Origin: Blastocatellia bacterium
Lineage (GTDB): Bacteria > Acidobacteriota > Blastocatellia > Pyrinomonadales > Pyrinomonadaceae
NCBI GenBank assembly: GCA_003168335.1
Contig: PMSM01000005.1
Span: 248,001 to 312,000 of the forward strand
Length of the DNA: 64,000 nucleotides
Reading direction: 5' to 3'
Positions 18,191-26,931 of this stretch are shown here, one piece after another. A program made the translations under genes and the position numbers. How positions within the stretch are numbered: position 1 is the first letter of the stretch; the number at the start of each line of letters is the position of its first letter. The notes below the pieces were generated by a model. The model was not told the origin of the DNA and made no database searches. It saw only the letters and a list, made by a program, of their open reading frames with translations.

Positions 18191-18751
18191 TTAAACAGCC
18201 ACAACTTCTATTTCGGGATCGACTTCCTGCTTCAGCATGCCTTCGATCGCCATCAGTGTGCCGGAGAGTGAACTCGGACAACTGCCGCAAGCACCCTGAT
18301 AGCGAATCTTCAGCGTGTGTTCTTGCAGGCCGATGACTTCCACATAGCCTCCGTCGCCCATCAGCGCAGGTCGCACTTTCTCGTCGAGGATGTTGTTGAT
18401 TTGTAACAAGCGCGGGTCGTCGCTGGTGACTGCGGCGATCGCGCCGCCAATCGCTGCGGCCCCGGCGGGTGGGCCTGTGGCTACCGACTCGGCGGCGCGG
18501 ATTGGCACGGCCAAGGTCGGTAATAGCTCGTCCCAATCAGCCGGGTCTTCCTTCTCAACCGTGATCATGTTGTCCATGTAAAAGACAGACACGACACTGC
18601 CGACGTCGAACAGGGATTTTGCCAGCGTATCGGTCTGGGCCTGAGCGGCTGAACCGAACTGTCGGGCCACGCCATGGGTGACGGGCTCGCGTAAAATAAA
18701 CTTCACTGCGTTTGGATTCGGCGTTTCCTGGATATCGCTAATTTTTGGCAT
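18191..18751 (-). CDS. Nfu-type iron-sulfur cluster carrier protein, 186 aa
   Basis: The N-terminal ~85 residues match the Nfu N-terminal domain (IQETPNPNAVKFIL, LFDVGSVVSVFYMDNMITVEK). The C-terminal NifU-like domain holds RPALMGDGGYVEVI and the cluster-binding GACGSCPSS (CxxC at about residues 152-155). Such proteins accept Fe-S clusters from the scaffold and hand them to target enzymes. It sits between two bacillithiol biosynthesis genes; low-molecular-weight thiols are known to support Fe-S cluster trafficking in other bacteria, so the proximity may be functional. The ATG has only a weak ribosome binding site. Confidence 0.93.
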   Translation of the reverse strand: MPKISDIQETPNPNAVKFILREPVTHGVARQFGSAAQAQTDTLAKSLFDVGSVVSVFYMDNMITVEKEDPADWDELLPTLAVPIRAAESVATGPPAGAAAIGGAIAAVTSDDPRLLQINNILDEKVRPALMGDGGYVEVIGLQEHTLKIRYQGACGSCPSSLSGTLMAIEGMLKQEVDPEIEVVAV

Positions 18752-18975
18752 CGCTCATAAGCGCCGGTAACTTTCAGACGGGAAAGCGCCGACGATAGTG
18801 TCCTTCTTAGTTTCACGAACATTATAGCCCTCTGGCGCCAGAACCCTAACCTCGGGGTAGCGGGTCGAAGCGTTCGCGACGTCAGATCGCAAAAAACCTT
18901 GCAACGGGTGGCCCTGCGGAATATACTCGCGGGCCTCACTTGCCCGCTTTTCTCGAAGGAGAGACAAGTTGAGAC

Positions 18976-19006
18976 GAGGCAGACGATTGCGAGGGTCGTC
19001 TGCCTC
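18976..19006. promoter_or_regulatory. Strong stem-loop in the nfu-bshA divergent region
   Basis: GAGGCAGACGA (18976-18986) pairs perfectly with TCGTCTGCCTC (18996-19006) around a 9-base loop. A T-containing tract follows on both strands. It lies between two divergently transcribed genes, not at a gene end, so a simple terminator role is unexpected. It could be an attenuator, a repeat remnant or the end of an unrecognised short transcript. Confidence 0.45.
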
Positions 19007-19013
19007 TCTTAAT

Positions 19014-19183
19014 TAGTGAGCAGTGAGCAGCGAGCAGCGAAGACAGCGAGATGGCGGCGAGGCCAATGACTCGAAGGCTCATCAGTAATTTGTTTCATTC
19101 CTGCTGCGCACCGGCCACCAGCCCACTGCGCACTCTCTGTTTGCCTCCTGCTCACAGCTCACTGCATACTGCTCGCTGACTCA
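19014..19183. repeat. GTGAGCAG-type tandem and inverted repeats upstream of bshA
   Basis: A run of GTGAGCAGTGAGCAGCGAGC units (from 19016) is mirrored by CTGCTCACAGCTCACTGC and CTGCTCGCTGAC before the bshA start. The two blocks are roughly inverted copies about 100 bases apart. Low-complexity intergenic repeat. Confidence 0.5.
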
Positions 19184-20304
19184 TGAACATTGGCATCACA
19201 GTCTATCCAACCTACGGCGGCAGCGGTATCGTCGGTTCCGAACTGGGCAAAGAACTCGCGGCCCGCGGGCACACGGTGCATTTCATCTCTTCAGCTTTGC
19301 CTACTCGTCTGACTGAACTTAACGAGCGCGTCCGGTTTCACGAAGTTGAAATGATGTCGTACCCACTGTTCGAACATCAGCCGTACACGCTGGCATTGGC
19401 GACCAAGATGGCGACCGTGGCTGAGAACGAGAATCTCGATCTCCTGCACGTGCATTACGCCATTCCGCATTCGATCAGCGCGATTCTGGCGCGCGAATCG
19501 CTGAAACCGCACCGCCGCCTGCCGGTCATCACTACGCTGCACGGCACGGACATAACTCTGGTGGGCGCGGATCGATCCTATCTGCCGATCACACGTTACG
19601 CCCTCGAGCAATCGGACGGGGTCACGGCCATCTCGAACTATCTAAAGCAGGCGACGATCGAGACTTTTCAATTCGACCGCATTCAGGTGATCCCAAACTT
19701 TGTCTGCCCGTCGGAATACAAACGCCGAATGGATTGTGACTTGCGCAAAACACTTTCGCCCGCGGACGCGCCAATCATGGTGCACGTCTCGAACTTTCGT
19801 CCGGTCAAACGCCCGGTCGACTGTGTCGAGATTCTGGCGCGAGTGCTGAAGAAAACCGACGCGCGACTGGTGATGGTCGGCGATGGCAGCGAGCGGACCA
19901 ATGCGATTCATCGTGCACGTTCTCTGGGTGTCTATGACAAATGCGTCTTTGTGGGGAAGCAACCGCGCATCGTCGACTATCTTTGCGCGGCCGATGTTCT
20001 GCTGTTGCCGTCTGAACAGGAATCGTTTGGCCTCGCCGCGCTGGAAGCGATGGCTTGTGAAGTTCCAGTCGTCGCCTCCCGCGTAGGCGGTGTTCCGGAA
20101 GTTGTTGACGATGGCGAGACTGGATTCCTCAGCGCCGTGGGCGATGTCGACAAGATGGCGGACGACGCGTCGCGGCTGTTGACTGATGAAAAGCTGCGTC
20201 GCGAAATGGGCAAACGCGCGAGGGCCTCTGCTGTTTCGCGCTATAACACCGACCTGATCATTCCGCAGTACATCGAGTTCTACGAACAGGTCCTCGCCAG
20301 ATAA
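19183..20304 (+). CDS. bshA: N-acetyl-alpha-D-glucosaminyl L-malate synthase BshA
   Basis: A GT4-family glycosyltransferase with the N-terminal signature of Bsh[21 protein letters not shown], then [11 protein letters not shown] and HVHYAIPHS. The C-terminal nucleotide-sugar domain carries NFRPVKR, VGDGSER and the EX7E motif in [19 protein letters not shown]. BshA joins GlcNAc from UDP-GlcNAc to L-malate, the first step of bacillithiol synthesis. Length of 373 residues is typical. It is divergent from nfu; a block of GTGAGCAG-type repeats lies directly upstream. With bshB1 three kilobases away this supports bacillithiol as a thiol of this organism. Confidence 0.94.
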   Translation: MNIGITVYPTYGGSGIVGSELGKELAARGHTVHFISSALPTRLTELNERVRFHEVEMMSYPLFEHQPYTLALATKMATVAENENLDLLHVHYAIPHSISAILARESLKPHRRLPVITTLHGTDITLVGADRSYLPITRYALEQSDGVTAISNYLKQATIETFQFDRIQVIPNFVCPSEYKRRMDCDLRKTLSPADAPIMVHVSNFRPVKRPVDCVEILARVLKKTDARLVMVGDGSERTNAIHRARSLGVYDKCVFVGKQPRIVDYLCAADVLLLPSEQESFGLAALEAMACEVPVVASRVGGVPEVVDDGETGFLSAVGDVDKMADDASRLLTDEKLRREMGKRARASAVSRYNTDLIIPQYIEFYEQVLAR

Positions 20305-20446
20305 TGGCGCCTGGTCTTGCTGGAGCAGCCTCAGAAAAATCCAGCTGCTGAGCTGATTTGTCAGACTATTGGTGGTTGGTTTTCGTCTTTGCTTTAACGG
20401 ATATTTCAGACTAAGCTGGCCCCAATCATAGGTACTGGAGGGTCCC

Positions 20447-22651
20447 TTGAAACGACGCCACCTGCTCGCGGTCATCCTTATCGCGCAACTTGGCTCAGGC
20501 GCTTTTGGCCAGCAGCCACGGACCCCTAGTACCGGACCGCCACCGCCAACTCAACCACAACCCCAGCGGCCCGAATCGGAAGATGTTGTTCGCATTACGA
20601 CGAATCTGGTGCAGGTTGATGCCGTCGTCACCGACAAAAGTGGCAAGGTTGTCACCGATCTAAGGCCCGAAGAAGTTCAAATCTTTGAGGACGGCCACCA
20701 GCAAAAGATCACGCACTTTTCATACAACGTCGCTGAAACGCCCGCAGCTTCGGCACGCAGTGAAAAGCCGGCGACGGTTGATAAGAATGCTCCGCCGATC
20801 CCACCTACTCGACTCAAACCAGAAGACATTCGCCGCACTATAGCGATCGTGATTGACGATCTCGGGCTTTCTTTTGAGAGTACCTATTACGTGCGTCGCG
20901 CACTGAAGAAATTTGTGGACGAACAGATGCAGCCAGGCGATCTAGTAGCCATCATTCGCACCAGCGGCGGCATGGGAGCCTTGCAGCAATTCACCGCGGA
21001 CAAGAGACAGCTTTATGCGGCCATCGATCGGGTGAAGTGGTATATGAACGGGCGCTCCGGTGTCAGTGCGTTCGCTCCGATTGAACCTCCTACGCCAGGG
21101 CAGTTCGGAGCCGACATAGATGCGGCGAACGAAGAGTTGAATCAGTTTCGCGAAGACGTATTCGCTACCGGAACACTCGGCGCGGTTAATTACGTGGTGA
21201 ACGGCTTGCGCGAATTGCCGGGTCGCAAGTCAGTTCTTTTGATCTCCGATGGGTTCAGAATCATGAGCCGCGACGATCCAACTCGAAACGAAAGAACCCG
21301 ACAGCGGTTGCAGCGGCTCATTGACGAGGCCGGCCGCGCCTCAGTCGTCATCTACACGATGAACGCGACCGGTTTACAAACACTGGGATTGACTGCTGCC
21401 GACAATCCGGGGAGCGGCGATGTTGAGCAAATGCTAAGCGATCGCCGCAACGCTGCTTTCGAAACGCAGGAGGGCCTGGACTACCTGGCTCAACAAACTG
21501 GCGGTATGGCGATACGCAATACCAACGATCTCAGTCGCGGCATCCAGCGGGTATTGGAAGATCAAAGGGGCTACTACTTGATTGGCTATCGTCCCGATAA
21601 CTCGACCTTTGACCCCAGAACGGGACGGCGAACTTTCCACAAGTTATCGTTAAAGGTGACGCGCCCGGGCAAGTTCACGGTCCGCATGCGCAACGGGTTC
21701 TTTGGCGTAACCGATGTCGAACGGACCGCACCAAAAACGCTGGCGCAGCAGATGGTGGCCGCATTGCGTTCGCCATTTGGCGCCACCGGCGTGCACTTAC
21801 AGTTGACCTCGCTGTTTGCCAACGATGCGAAGGCCGGCTCGTACATGCGCTCGATCCTGCATATCGACGTGCATGATCTCACGTTCACCGATGCGCCTAA
21901 TGGCTGGCATAAGTGCGTCTTTGATCTCCTCGCGATTACGTTTGGTGACAATGGCACGGTTGTCGATCAGCCAACGGGCCGAACCTATACGATTCAGTTG
22001 CCGGACGAATTGTATAAGCGGGCAGTGCGCGATGGCCTGGTCTATTACGTGACTGTGCCGATCAAGAAGCCGGGCGCGTATCAGTTGCGCCTGTCTCTGC
22101 GCGACAGCAGTACTGAGCGCGTCGGTTCGGCCAGCCAGTTTGTAGAAGTTCCTGACCTCAAGAAAGATCGGCTCGCGCTTTCCGGAATTGTGCTCAGAGG
22201 GACGAACGCCGGTCAGACAGTCAAACTGTCAGCGGGCGACGCCGGACCAAACGGTGCAGGTGTTAATTCAGCTCCGGGTCAAAACCAGGAAGGTGTCGAA
22301 CAGGGAAATCCGGAAGCAAGTCCGGCGGTGCGGCATTTTGGTCGCGGCATGTTGATGGACTATGCCCTTGTTATCTACAACGCGCGTGTCGACAAAGCGA
22401 CGAACGGTCCGCAACTCACCACCCGGGTGCTCCTCTTTCGCGATGGGAAGCCGATTTTTACGGGGAAAGAGAATCCATATGTTGCCGCGAGTCAAACGGA
22501 CTTGAAGAGACTCCTTGCCGGCGGCGAGATTCAACTCGGCACAGACCTCGCGCCGGGCGAATACGTGCTGCAAATTGTGGTTAGCGATATGCTGGCGGAC
22601 CAAAAACATCGCACGACGAGTCAATGGATGGATTTTGAGATTGTGAAGTGA
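20447..22651 (+). CDS. Secreted VWFA-related domain protein (acidobacterial type), 734 aa
   Basis: TTG start with GGAGG a few bases upstream, then a signal peptide (RRHLLAVILIAQLGSGAFGQ) and a Pro/Gln-rich linker. The family opening is present: VRITTNLVQVDAVVTDKSGK ... LRPEEVQIFEDGHQQKI. The von Willebrand A-like domain follows with RRTIAIVIDDLGLSFES, where DDLGLS occupies the usual DxSxS metal site, and LLISDGFRIMSRDD. The region from about residue 430 is beta-rich and probably holds immunoglobulin-like modules. These exported proteins are numerous in Acidobacteria and of unknown role, presumably protein-protein contact at the envelope. Confidence 0.9.
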   Translation: MKRRHLLAVILIAQLGSGAFGQQPRTPSTGPPPPTQPQPQRPESEDVVRITTNLVQVDAVVTDKSGKVVTDLRPEEVQIFEDGHQQKITHFSYNVAETPAASARSEKPATVDKNAPPIPPTRLKPEDIRRTIAIVIDDLGLSFESTYYVRRALKKFVDEQMQPGDLVAIIRTSGGMGALQQFTADKRQLYAAIDRVKWYMNGRSGVSAFAPIEPPTPGQFGADIDAANEELNQFREDVFATGTLGAVNYVVNGLRELPGRKSVLLISDGFRIMSRDDPTRNERTRQRLQRLIDEAGRASVVIYTMNATGLQTLGLTAADNPGSGDVEQMLSDRRNAAFETQEGLDYLAQQTGGMAIRNTNDLSRGIQRVLEDQRGYYLIGYRPDNSTFDPRTGRRTFHKLSLKVTRPGKFTVRMRNGFFGVTDVERTAPKTLAQQMVAALRSPFGATGVHLQLTSLFANDAKAGSYMRSILHIDVHDLTFTDAPNGWHKCVFDLLAITFGDNGTVVDQPTGRTYTIQLPDELYKRAVRDGLVYYVTVPIKKPGAYQLRLSLRDSSTERVGSASQFVEVPDLKKDRLALSGIVLRGTNAGQTVKLSAGDAGPNGAGVNSAPGQNQEGVEQGNPEASPAVRHFGRGMLMDYALVIYNARVDKATNGPQLTTRVLLFRDGKPIFTGKENPYVAASQTDLKRLLAGGEIQLGTDLAPGEYVLQIVVSDMLADQKHRTTSQWMDFEIVK

Positions 22652-22668
22652 CGGTCGCGATGGGCTAC

Positions 22669-23889
22669 TCATTTGCCGCAAAGTTTCTTTGCGATCAGTT
22701 CCGCCGCCACCTGATGACCGGTCGCATTCCAATGTCCGTTACCGATGTCGTTCCCGAATCCGTGTAAGAAAACTTTGTTCTGATCGGCATAGACCTGCAT
22801 GGGTTGCGCCAGATCCAGGAAATCGATCTGTTCCCGTTCGGCCAGGGCCCTAAGTCTCAGATTGGGATAGAAAACTGTCTCTGCGCCTATGTGTTGCAGA
22901 AACCTCTGCCGCACCACAGGGTCGGGATAAACCTGAATCGCATTACTCAAAGTCACCACTAAGAACCTGGCCCTCTTTTGCGCGACATCGTCACGCATCT
23001 GTTTGATCAACCCTTCGGTAACGCGCCATGCTTCTTTCCAGTTTTCGTCGCGCGGCTCGATATAGATCATGTTGTCGATGCCGATGTCCTCGGCGTTGCG
23101 AACCGTCGGCATGGAACCATCAGCAGGTTTAGTCTGGTTTTGCGCGGCGAGACGCCTTCGATTCCGCCAGTCGGTCAGGCGCAACTTAGCGACGAATTGC
23201 ACGTAATGGACAAGCTGGATGATACGCAATTCATTGTGTAGCCATCTGCCGAACCTGTTTAGCTTCGAGTCCCGCTGCTGATAGGTATGCGAGTCGCGAA
23301 ACGATGCATCGTAGATCAACTCGCCGTTGCGATAGACGAAGTAGGGAACCTCCTCAGTCCGGCTCAGCGCGCGCGAGTCATCGTAGATGTCGTTATAGGT
23401 GGTAAATGCAAGCACCACCAGATCGGGCGAGTAGTCCCAGACCTTCTGCCGCAGCGTCATCAACTCCTGCGCGGTGCCATAACCTGAAACGCCAAAGTTA
23501 ATCACCTCGACGTTCTTGCCGGGGAAGGCGTGGCATTCCTGAAGTTTTCGCTCCAGCAACGACCAGAATGTTTGCTCCATCGGGACGTGCATGGCTTCTG
23601 CGAAAGAATCGCCGAGCACCGCAATCCGCACAGTGTCGGCCGGTTTGGCCTTTGCGTGTTCGCGATCTCGCAGGCCGTCGCTATTGATGCGAACATACGA
23701 TTCACCTTCTCGCTGATAGTGACCTTCAACATCGGGTTGCAACGCGAATCCGCGATAATAATCCGTGGTATAGAAAAGCGGATACGAGTAACCGATCACG
23801 CGCAGAAAAATCTCGCTCATGCTAAGGCCGAAGACGAGCCCAAACATGAGGAGCAGTAGTTTCTTCTTAAGATTACGCGGACTTCTCAT
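22669..23889 (-). CDS. SGNH/GDSL-type hydrolase with N-terminal membrane segment, 406 aa
   Basis: After a short basic N-terminus a hydrophobic segment (KLLLLMFGLVFGLSMSEIFL) could be a signal anchor. SGNH blocks are visible: VLGDSFAEAM (catalytic Ser), INFGVSGYGTAQEL (Gly block), AFTTYNDIYDD (Asn block) and a C-terminal GHWNATGH for the His. Members of this family act on esters or acyl groups of polysaccharides and lipids. A methyltransferase and a GT4 glycosyltransferase close by suggest, without proving, work on a surface glycan. It converges with the VWFA-type gene, with 17 bases between the stops. Confidence 0.85.
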   Translation of the reverse strand: MRSPRNLKKKLLLLMFGLVFGLSMSEIFLRVIGYSYPLFYTTDYYRGFALQPDVEGHYQREGESYVRINSDGLRDREHAKAKPADTVRIAVLGDSFAEAMHVPMEQTFWSLLERKLQECHAFPGKNVEVINFGVSGYGTAQELMTLRQKVWDYSPDLVVLAFTTYNDIYDDSRALSRTEEVPYFVYRNGELIYDASFRDSHTYQQRDSKLNRFGRWLHNELRIIQLVHYVQFVAKLRLTDWRNRRRLAAQNQTKPADGSMPTVRNAEDIGIDNMIYIEPRDENWKEAWRVTEGLIKQMRDDVAQKRARFLVVTLSNAIQVYPDPVVRQRFLQHIGAETVFYPNLRLRALAEREQIDFLDLAQPMQVYADQNKVFLHGFGNDIGNGHWNATGHQVAAELIAKKLCGK

Positions 23890-23938
23890 CCTACAAGTGA
23901 GATTAACTCAGTTTCTAAATCCTTGAGGCCTTCGCTTT

Positions 23939-24098
23939 GCTGGGGAGCGCGGACGTACCGTCCGCACTGAGCGCGAAGCGCGAACAACGTCACTGCCCCC
24001 GCCGAAAGAGATTGAGCGTGCTGCGCACGCTGTGCGGACGGGTCGAGCACCCCAGCGGCGCTGCCCCGCCGGGGACCCCGCACGTCCGCGCCCCCAGC
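23939..24098. repeat. Palindromic GCTGGGGAGCGCGGACG element, copy 1
   Basis: An intergenic element whose ends are inverted copies: GCTGGGGAGCGCGGACGT at 23939 and ACGTCCGCGCCCCCAGC at 24082-24098. Internal shorter palindromes (GTCCGCACTGAGCGCG, GTGCGGACGGG) are also present. The same ends define the element at 25073-25183. REP/MITE-like, no open frame. Confidence 0.75.
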
Positions 24099-24099
24099 A

Positions 24100-24933
24100 T
24101 CAAGTAGCCTTGCGGTAAACGATCCAGCACCACGTTGCCAGCCCGTAGCGTTCGAGAAAACGATGCCACCAGCCGGCGCGCCACGCGGGCTGTTGGGTTT
24201 GCCGATGAATAGTCTGCAAGCCACTCTTCTCTCCCAGTATTTCCAGACTATTGATCGAGAAAACATAGTTGTGATGCCCTAACGCCAGATGCTTGTACGG
24301 CCTGCTTTTCAACTTGAATGCGGAAAGAAAATCCTTGATGCGCGAATCAAGGCTCTGATAGTTCGGCACAACTACGACGATGTATCCGCCTTCATTTAAC
24401 AATTCTTTGCATCTCTTCAGGGTCGAAAGGGGATTGCTGGTGTGCTCGAGGACGTGCAGCATCGTGATGACATCGTATTTCCGCGTGAACTGGATCTCTT
24501 CGATCGTGCCATGGTGTATGGGAAAGCCGGCTTTCTCAGGAACATTTTCCGAGACGTGCTTTGACAGGTCAGTGCCTTCGACTTCAAAGCCGTTGGCGCG
24601 GGCCAGGTGTGGCAACAGTCCGCTGCCCGTGCCGACGTCAAGCAAAGACTTGCCCTGCGTGTGCCTGCCAATGAAGTCGAGATAGTCCTGCACCTGTCGA
24701 TGAACTGACGGTTCGAACCGGTCATAATCAAATTCCAGGTTACAGCCCCAACCATCGAAGTATTCCGGATCGTCATAAAGCGCGATTGTTTCCGCCGCCG
24801 TTGAGATGGGCGTGGCCACATACTCACAATGATCGCATTTGTAAATTTGTTTTCCCGTAAAGTCCGCCCCGACGCGCCGCAGACTGCGAGCGCAGAGGAA
24901 GCATTGAGGTTCGTGTTTGCTGTTTGGCGTCAT
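24100..24933 (-). CDS. Class I SAM-dependent methyltransferase with N-terminal zinc-ribbon-like segment, 277 aa
   Basis: The N-terminus has two Cys pairs (CFLCARSL, YKCDHCEYV) suggesting a zinc site. The Rossmann methyltransferase core follows with motif I SLLDVGTGSGLLPHLA, EGTDLS and HVLEHTSNPLSTL. The C-terminal part includes HHNYVFSINSLEILG, a feature of methyltransferases acting in sugar or polysaccharide pathways. The last residues run right up to the palindromic repeat at 23939-24098. Neighbouring SGNH hydrolase and GT4 genes hint at cell-surface carbohydrate modification. Substrate unknown. Confidence 0.88.
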   Translation of the reverse strand: MTPNSKHEPQCFLCARSLRRVGADFTGKQIYKCDHCEYVATPISTAAETIALYDDPEYFDGWGCNLEFDYDRFEPSVHRQVQDYLDFIGRHTQGKSLLDVGTGSGLLPHLARANGFEVEGTDLSKHVSENVPEKAGFPIHHGTIEEIQFTRKYDVITMLHVLEHTSNPLSTLKRCKELLNEGGYIVVVVPNYQSLDSRIKDFLSAFKLKSRPYKHLALGHHNYVFSINSLEILGEKSGLQTIHRQTQQPAWRAGWWHRFLERYGLATWCWIVYRKAT

Positions 24934-25072
24934 TGCAGAAGATACGAATGTAGAATCAGATCCATTCAGCTAGACGTTACGGACGGGAATGACTCTTGTA
25001 CTACAGCCAGTTAGATAAGCTCAAGTACGTTGACGACGGATGTAGTCCGTTTGAAATATCAGGCTAGTCTCT

Positions 25073-25183
25073 GCTGGGAGCGGACGTCTCGTCCGCACGG
25101 CGCCGCAGGTGCTCAGAAGTCTTTGGGCTTGACTAGTAATCGCGCTGCGCGCTCAGTGCGGACGAGACGTCCGCGCTCCCAGC
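25073..25183. repeat. Palindromic GCTGGGAGCGGACG element, copy 2
   Basis: Inverted ends GCTGGGAGCGGACGTCTCGT (25073) and ACGAGACGTCCGCGCTCCC plus AGC (to 25183) enclose a short GC-rich centre. It fills much of the roughly 340-base gap between the methyltransferase and the GT4 gene, which otherwise holds nothing recognisable. Related to the element at 23939-24098 and the half copy at 12.8 kb. Confidence 0.75.
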
Positions 25184-25275
25184 TTCAACGCCCGTGCTGC
25201 CATTGACATCCCTTGATTCTAAAGCAGCACTCGTCACCATGGACTGTGTTAGATTCTCTCGGCGGGGATTCTCTG

Positions 25276-26376
25276 ATGAAGATTCTGCAGGTATGTTCAG
25301 CGCGGCAGCTCGGCGGCGGGGAAAGACATCTCGCTGATCTGGCCAACGGTCTCACGCGCCGCGGCCATGGTGTTTTCGTCGCCGTGATTCCTTCGTCGCC
25401 GTTGCTGGGCGAACTCTCGGCAGTGCCCAAACAGAATATCGTGGAACTGCCGATGCGAAATTCTCTGAATGTCGCGAGTGCTTTTAAGCTGGCCCGGTTT
25501 GTCCGCCGGCACGAAATCGAGATTGTTCATGCGCACGTGGCGCGTGACTATCCGCTGGCGGCGCTGGCCACGCGGCGGGCCGGCGCGCGGCTGGTCCTTA
25601 CTCGGCACGTTCTGTTTCCGCTTAACAGAATTCACAGGCTGACCCTGCGCCGGACAGCTCGCGTCATCGCCGTTTCTCAAGCAGTCGCGGAAGGACTGCG
25701 CGCGCAGGGGATCTTCGACCCGGACAAGATTATTTGTATTCACAACGGAATTGATGTTGACCGGTTCGTAAAGGGAAGGGAAGACGAACATGGCGCAGAG
25801 AAGAAACTGCGCGTGGGCATGATTGGGCATCTGGCGCCCATCAAGGGACCGGATGATTTTATCCGCGCGGCCATGGTTGTCTGTGCTGGCCGTGACGATG
25901 TCGAATTCATAATTGCCGGAGAAGACAAGTCGCGTGACGGCGAACATCGACGCAGTCTTGAAGGTCTGATTGACGAACTTAATCTCACTAAACGCGTGCG
26001 GCTAATCGGTTGGGTTGATGATGTAGCGAAACTTCTGCCCACCTTCGATCTGTTTGTTTCACCTTCCCGCTCAGAGCCCTTCGGCTTATCGATTATCGAA
26101 GCGATGGCCGGCGGCGTGCCCGTTATCGCCAGCATGTCCGAAGGCGCGCGCGAGATTATCGACGATAACCAGACTGGTCGCCTGGTCCCGATCGGGGACA
26201 CGGACGCTCTGGCGAGAGCGATTGGCGAATTATTATCAGACCGGAAAGAACGCGATCGTCTTGGTCAGAATGCTCAGCGTGTCGTGCGCGAACGCTTCTC
26301 GCTGGAACGAATGTTGGAAGCGACGGAGCAGGTTTATCGCCAAGGGCTTGAGACAAGACCCGGCGGGAGTGCGTAG
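25276..26376 (+). CDS. Glycosyltransferase family 4 protein, ~366 aa
   Basis: ATG 25276 begins MKILQVCSARQLGGGERHL, the usual GT4 N-terminal glycine-rich loop, so the 21-residue extension to 25213 is not used. The acceptor domain is followed by VIAVSQAVAEGLRAQGI and HNGIDVDRF. The donor domain holds IGHLAPIKGPDDFI and the EX7E-type motif SRSEPFGLSIIEAMAGGVP. Such enzymes transfer an activated sugar to lipid- or protein-linked acceptors with retention of configuration. Stop codons of this gene and the GNAT gene are only a few bases apart on opposite strands. Acceptor and sugar cannot be inferred. Confidence 0.92.
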   Translation: MKILQVCSARQLGGGERHLADLANGLTRRGHGVFVAVIPSSPLLGELSAVPKQNIVELPMRNSLNVASAFKLARFVRRHEIEIVHAHVARDYPLAALATRRAGARLVLTRHVLFPLNRIHRLTLRRTARVIAVSQAVAEGLRAQGIFDPDKIICIHNGIDVDRFVKGREDEHGAEKKLRVGMIGHLAPIKGPDDFIRAAMVVCAGRDDVEFIIAGEDKSRDGEHRRSLEGLIDELNLTKRVRLIGWVDDVAKLLPTFDLFVSPSRSEPFGLSIIEAMAGGVPVIASMSEGAREIIDDNQTGRLVPIGDTDALARAIGELLSDRKERDRLGQNAQRVVRERFSLERMLEATEQVYRQGLETRPGGSA

Positions 26377-26380
26377 GTCA

Positions 26381-26917
26381 TCAGGCAATGTTCGTGCGGC
26401 TCTGCTGTTGCTGGACCTCAGCCGCGAACAACTTGATTTCAGGGGCATCCACCGCTAAACGAATCATTCCCTCGTACTGAAAACCGATCTTGTCGAGCAA
26501 GCGGATTGAGCTTTGATTATTTGGATTAACCACTGCCAGCACTCGCTTCGCACTGAGCTTTTCCCACGCATATGACATGACGGCGGAAGCTGATTCGAAA
26601 GCATAGCCCTGCGAGCAAAACTCAGGCAGCAACGCGTACCCGATGTCGATATCCTCAAGCACGTCCCGCTTCAGCAGGCCGCAAATTCCGATTGGCAGAC
26701 CTGCCGGCTTTGTCTCTACTAACCACAGACCAAAGCCAAACTTTTCATAGCTGGCAATAGGCCCCTTCAGAATATACGCCCGCGCATCATCGATGGTGCG
26801 CACGCCCCGGTCACCAATGTTTTGAATAAAGGAAGGCTCGTTGAGCAGCCGCAGAATAAATTCAGCGTCATCAACCGAGAGCCGGCGCAGGCGCAATCTT
26901 TCTGTTTCGAGAATCAT
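26381..26917 (-). CDS. GNAT family N-acetyltransferase (RimJ/RimL type), 178 aa
   Basis: Begins ILETERLRLRRLSVDDAEFI, the typical opening of the RimJ/RimL-like acetyltransferases. Then FGLWLVETKPAGLPIGICGL for the central strands, DIDIGYALLPEFCSQGYAFE for the acetyl-CoA loop, and VLAVVNPNNQSSIRLLDKIGF for the C-terminal strand-helix. It transfers an acetyl group from acetyl-CoA to an amine; the target could be a protein N-terminus or a small molecule. It starts 14 bases after the stop of the small secreted protein gene upstream on the same strand, suggesting a two-gene unit. Confidence 0.9.
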   Translation of the reverse strand: MILETERLRLRRLSVDDAEFILRLLNEPSFIQNIGDRGVRTIDDARAYILKGPIASYEKFGFGLWLVETKPAGLPIGICGLLKRDVLEDIDIGYALLPEFCSQGYAFESASAVMSYAWEKLSAKRVLAVVNPNNQSSIRLLDKIGFQYEGMIRLAVDAPEIKLFAAEVQQQQSRTNIA

Positions 26918-26931
26918 CGCGAGCCGGGTCC

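Noticed and set aside
18703-18939. 78-codon minus-strand frame overlapping the nfu start
   Set aside because: Arg-rich composition and overlap in another frame with the certain nfu gene; shadow frame.
18755-18967. 70-codon minus-strand frame from a TTG directly before nfu
   Set aside because: No ribosome binding site before the TTG, no motif or membrane segment, and it covers the region where the nfu promoter should be. Its close spacing to nfu keeps it a faint possibility.
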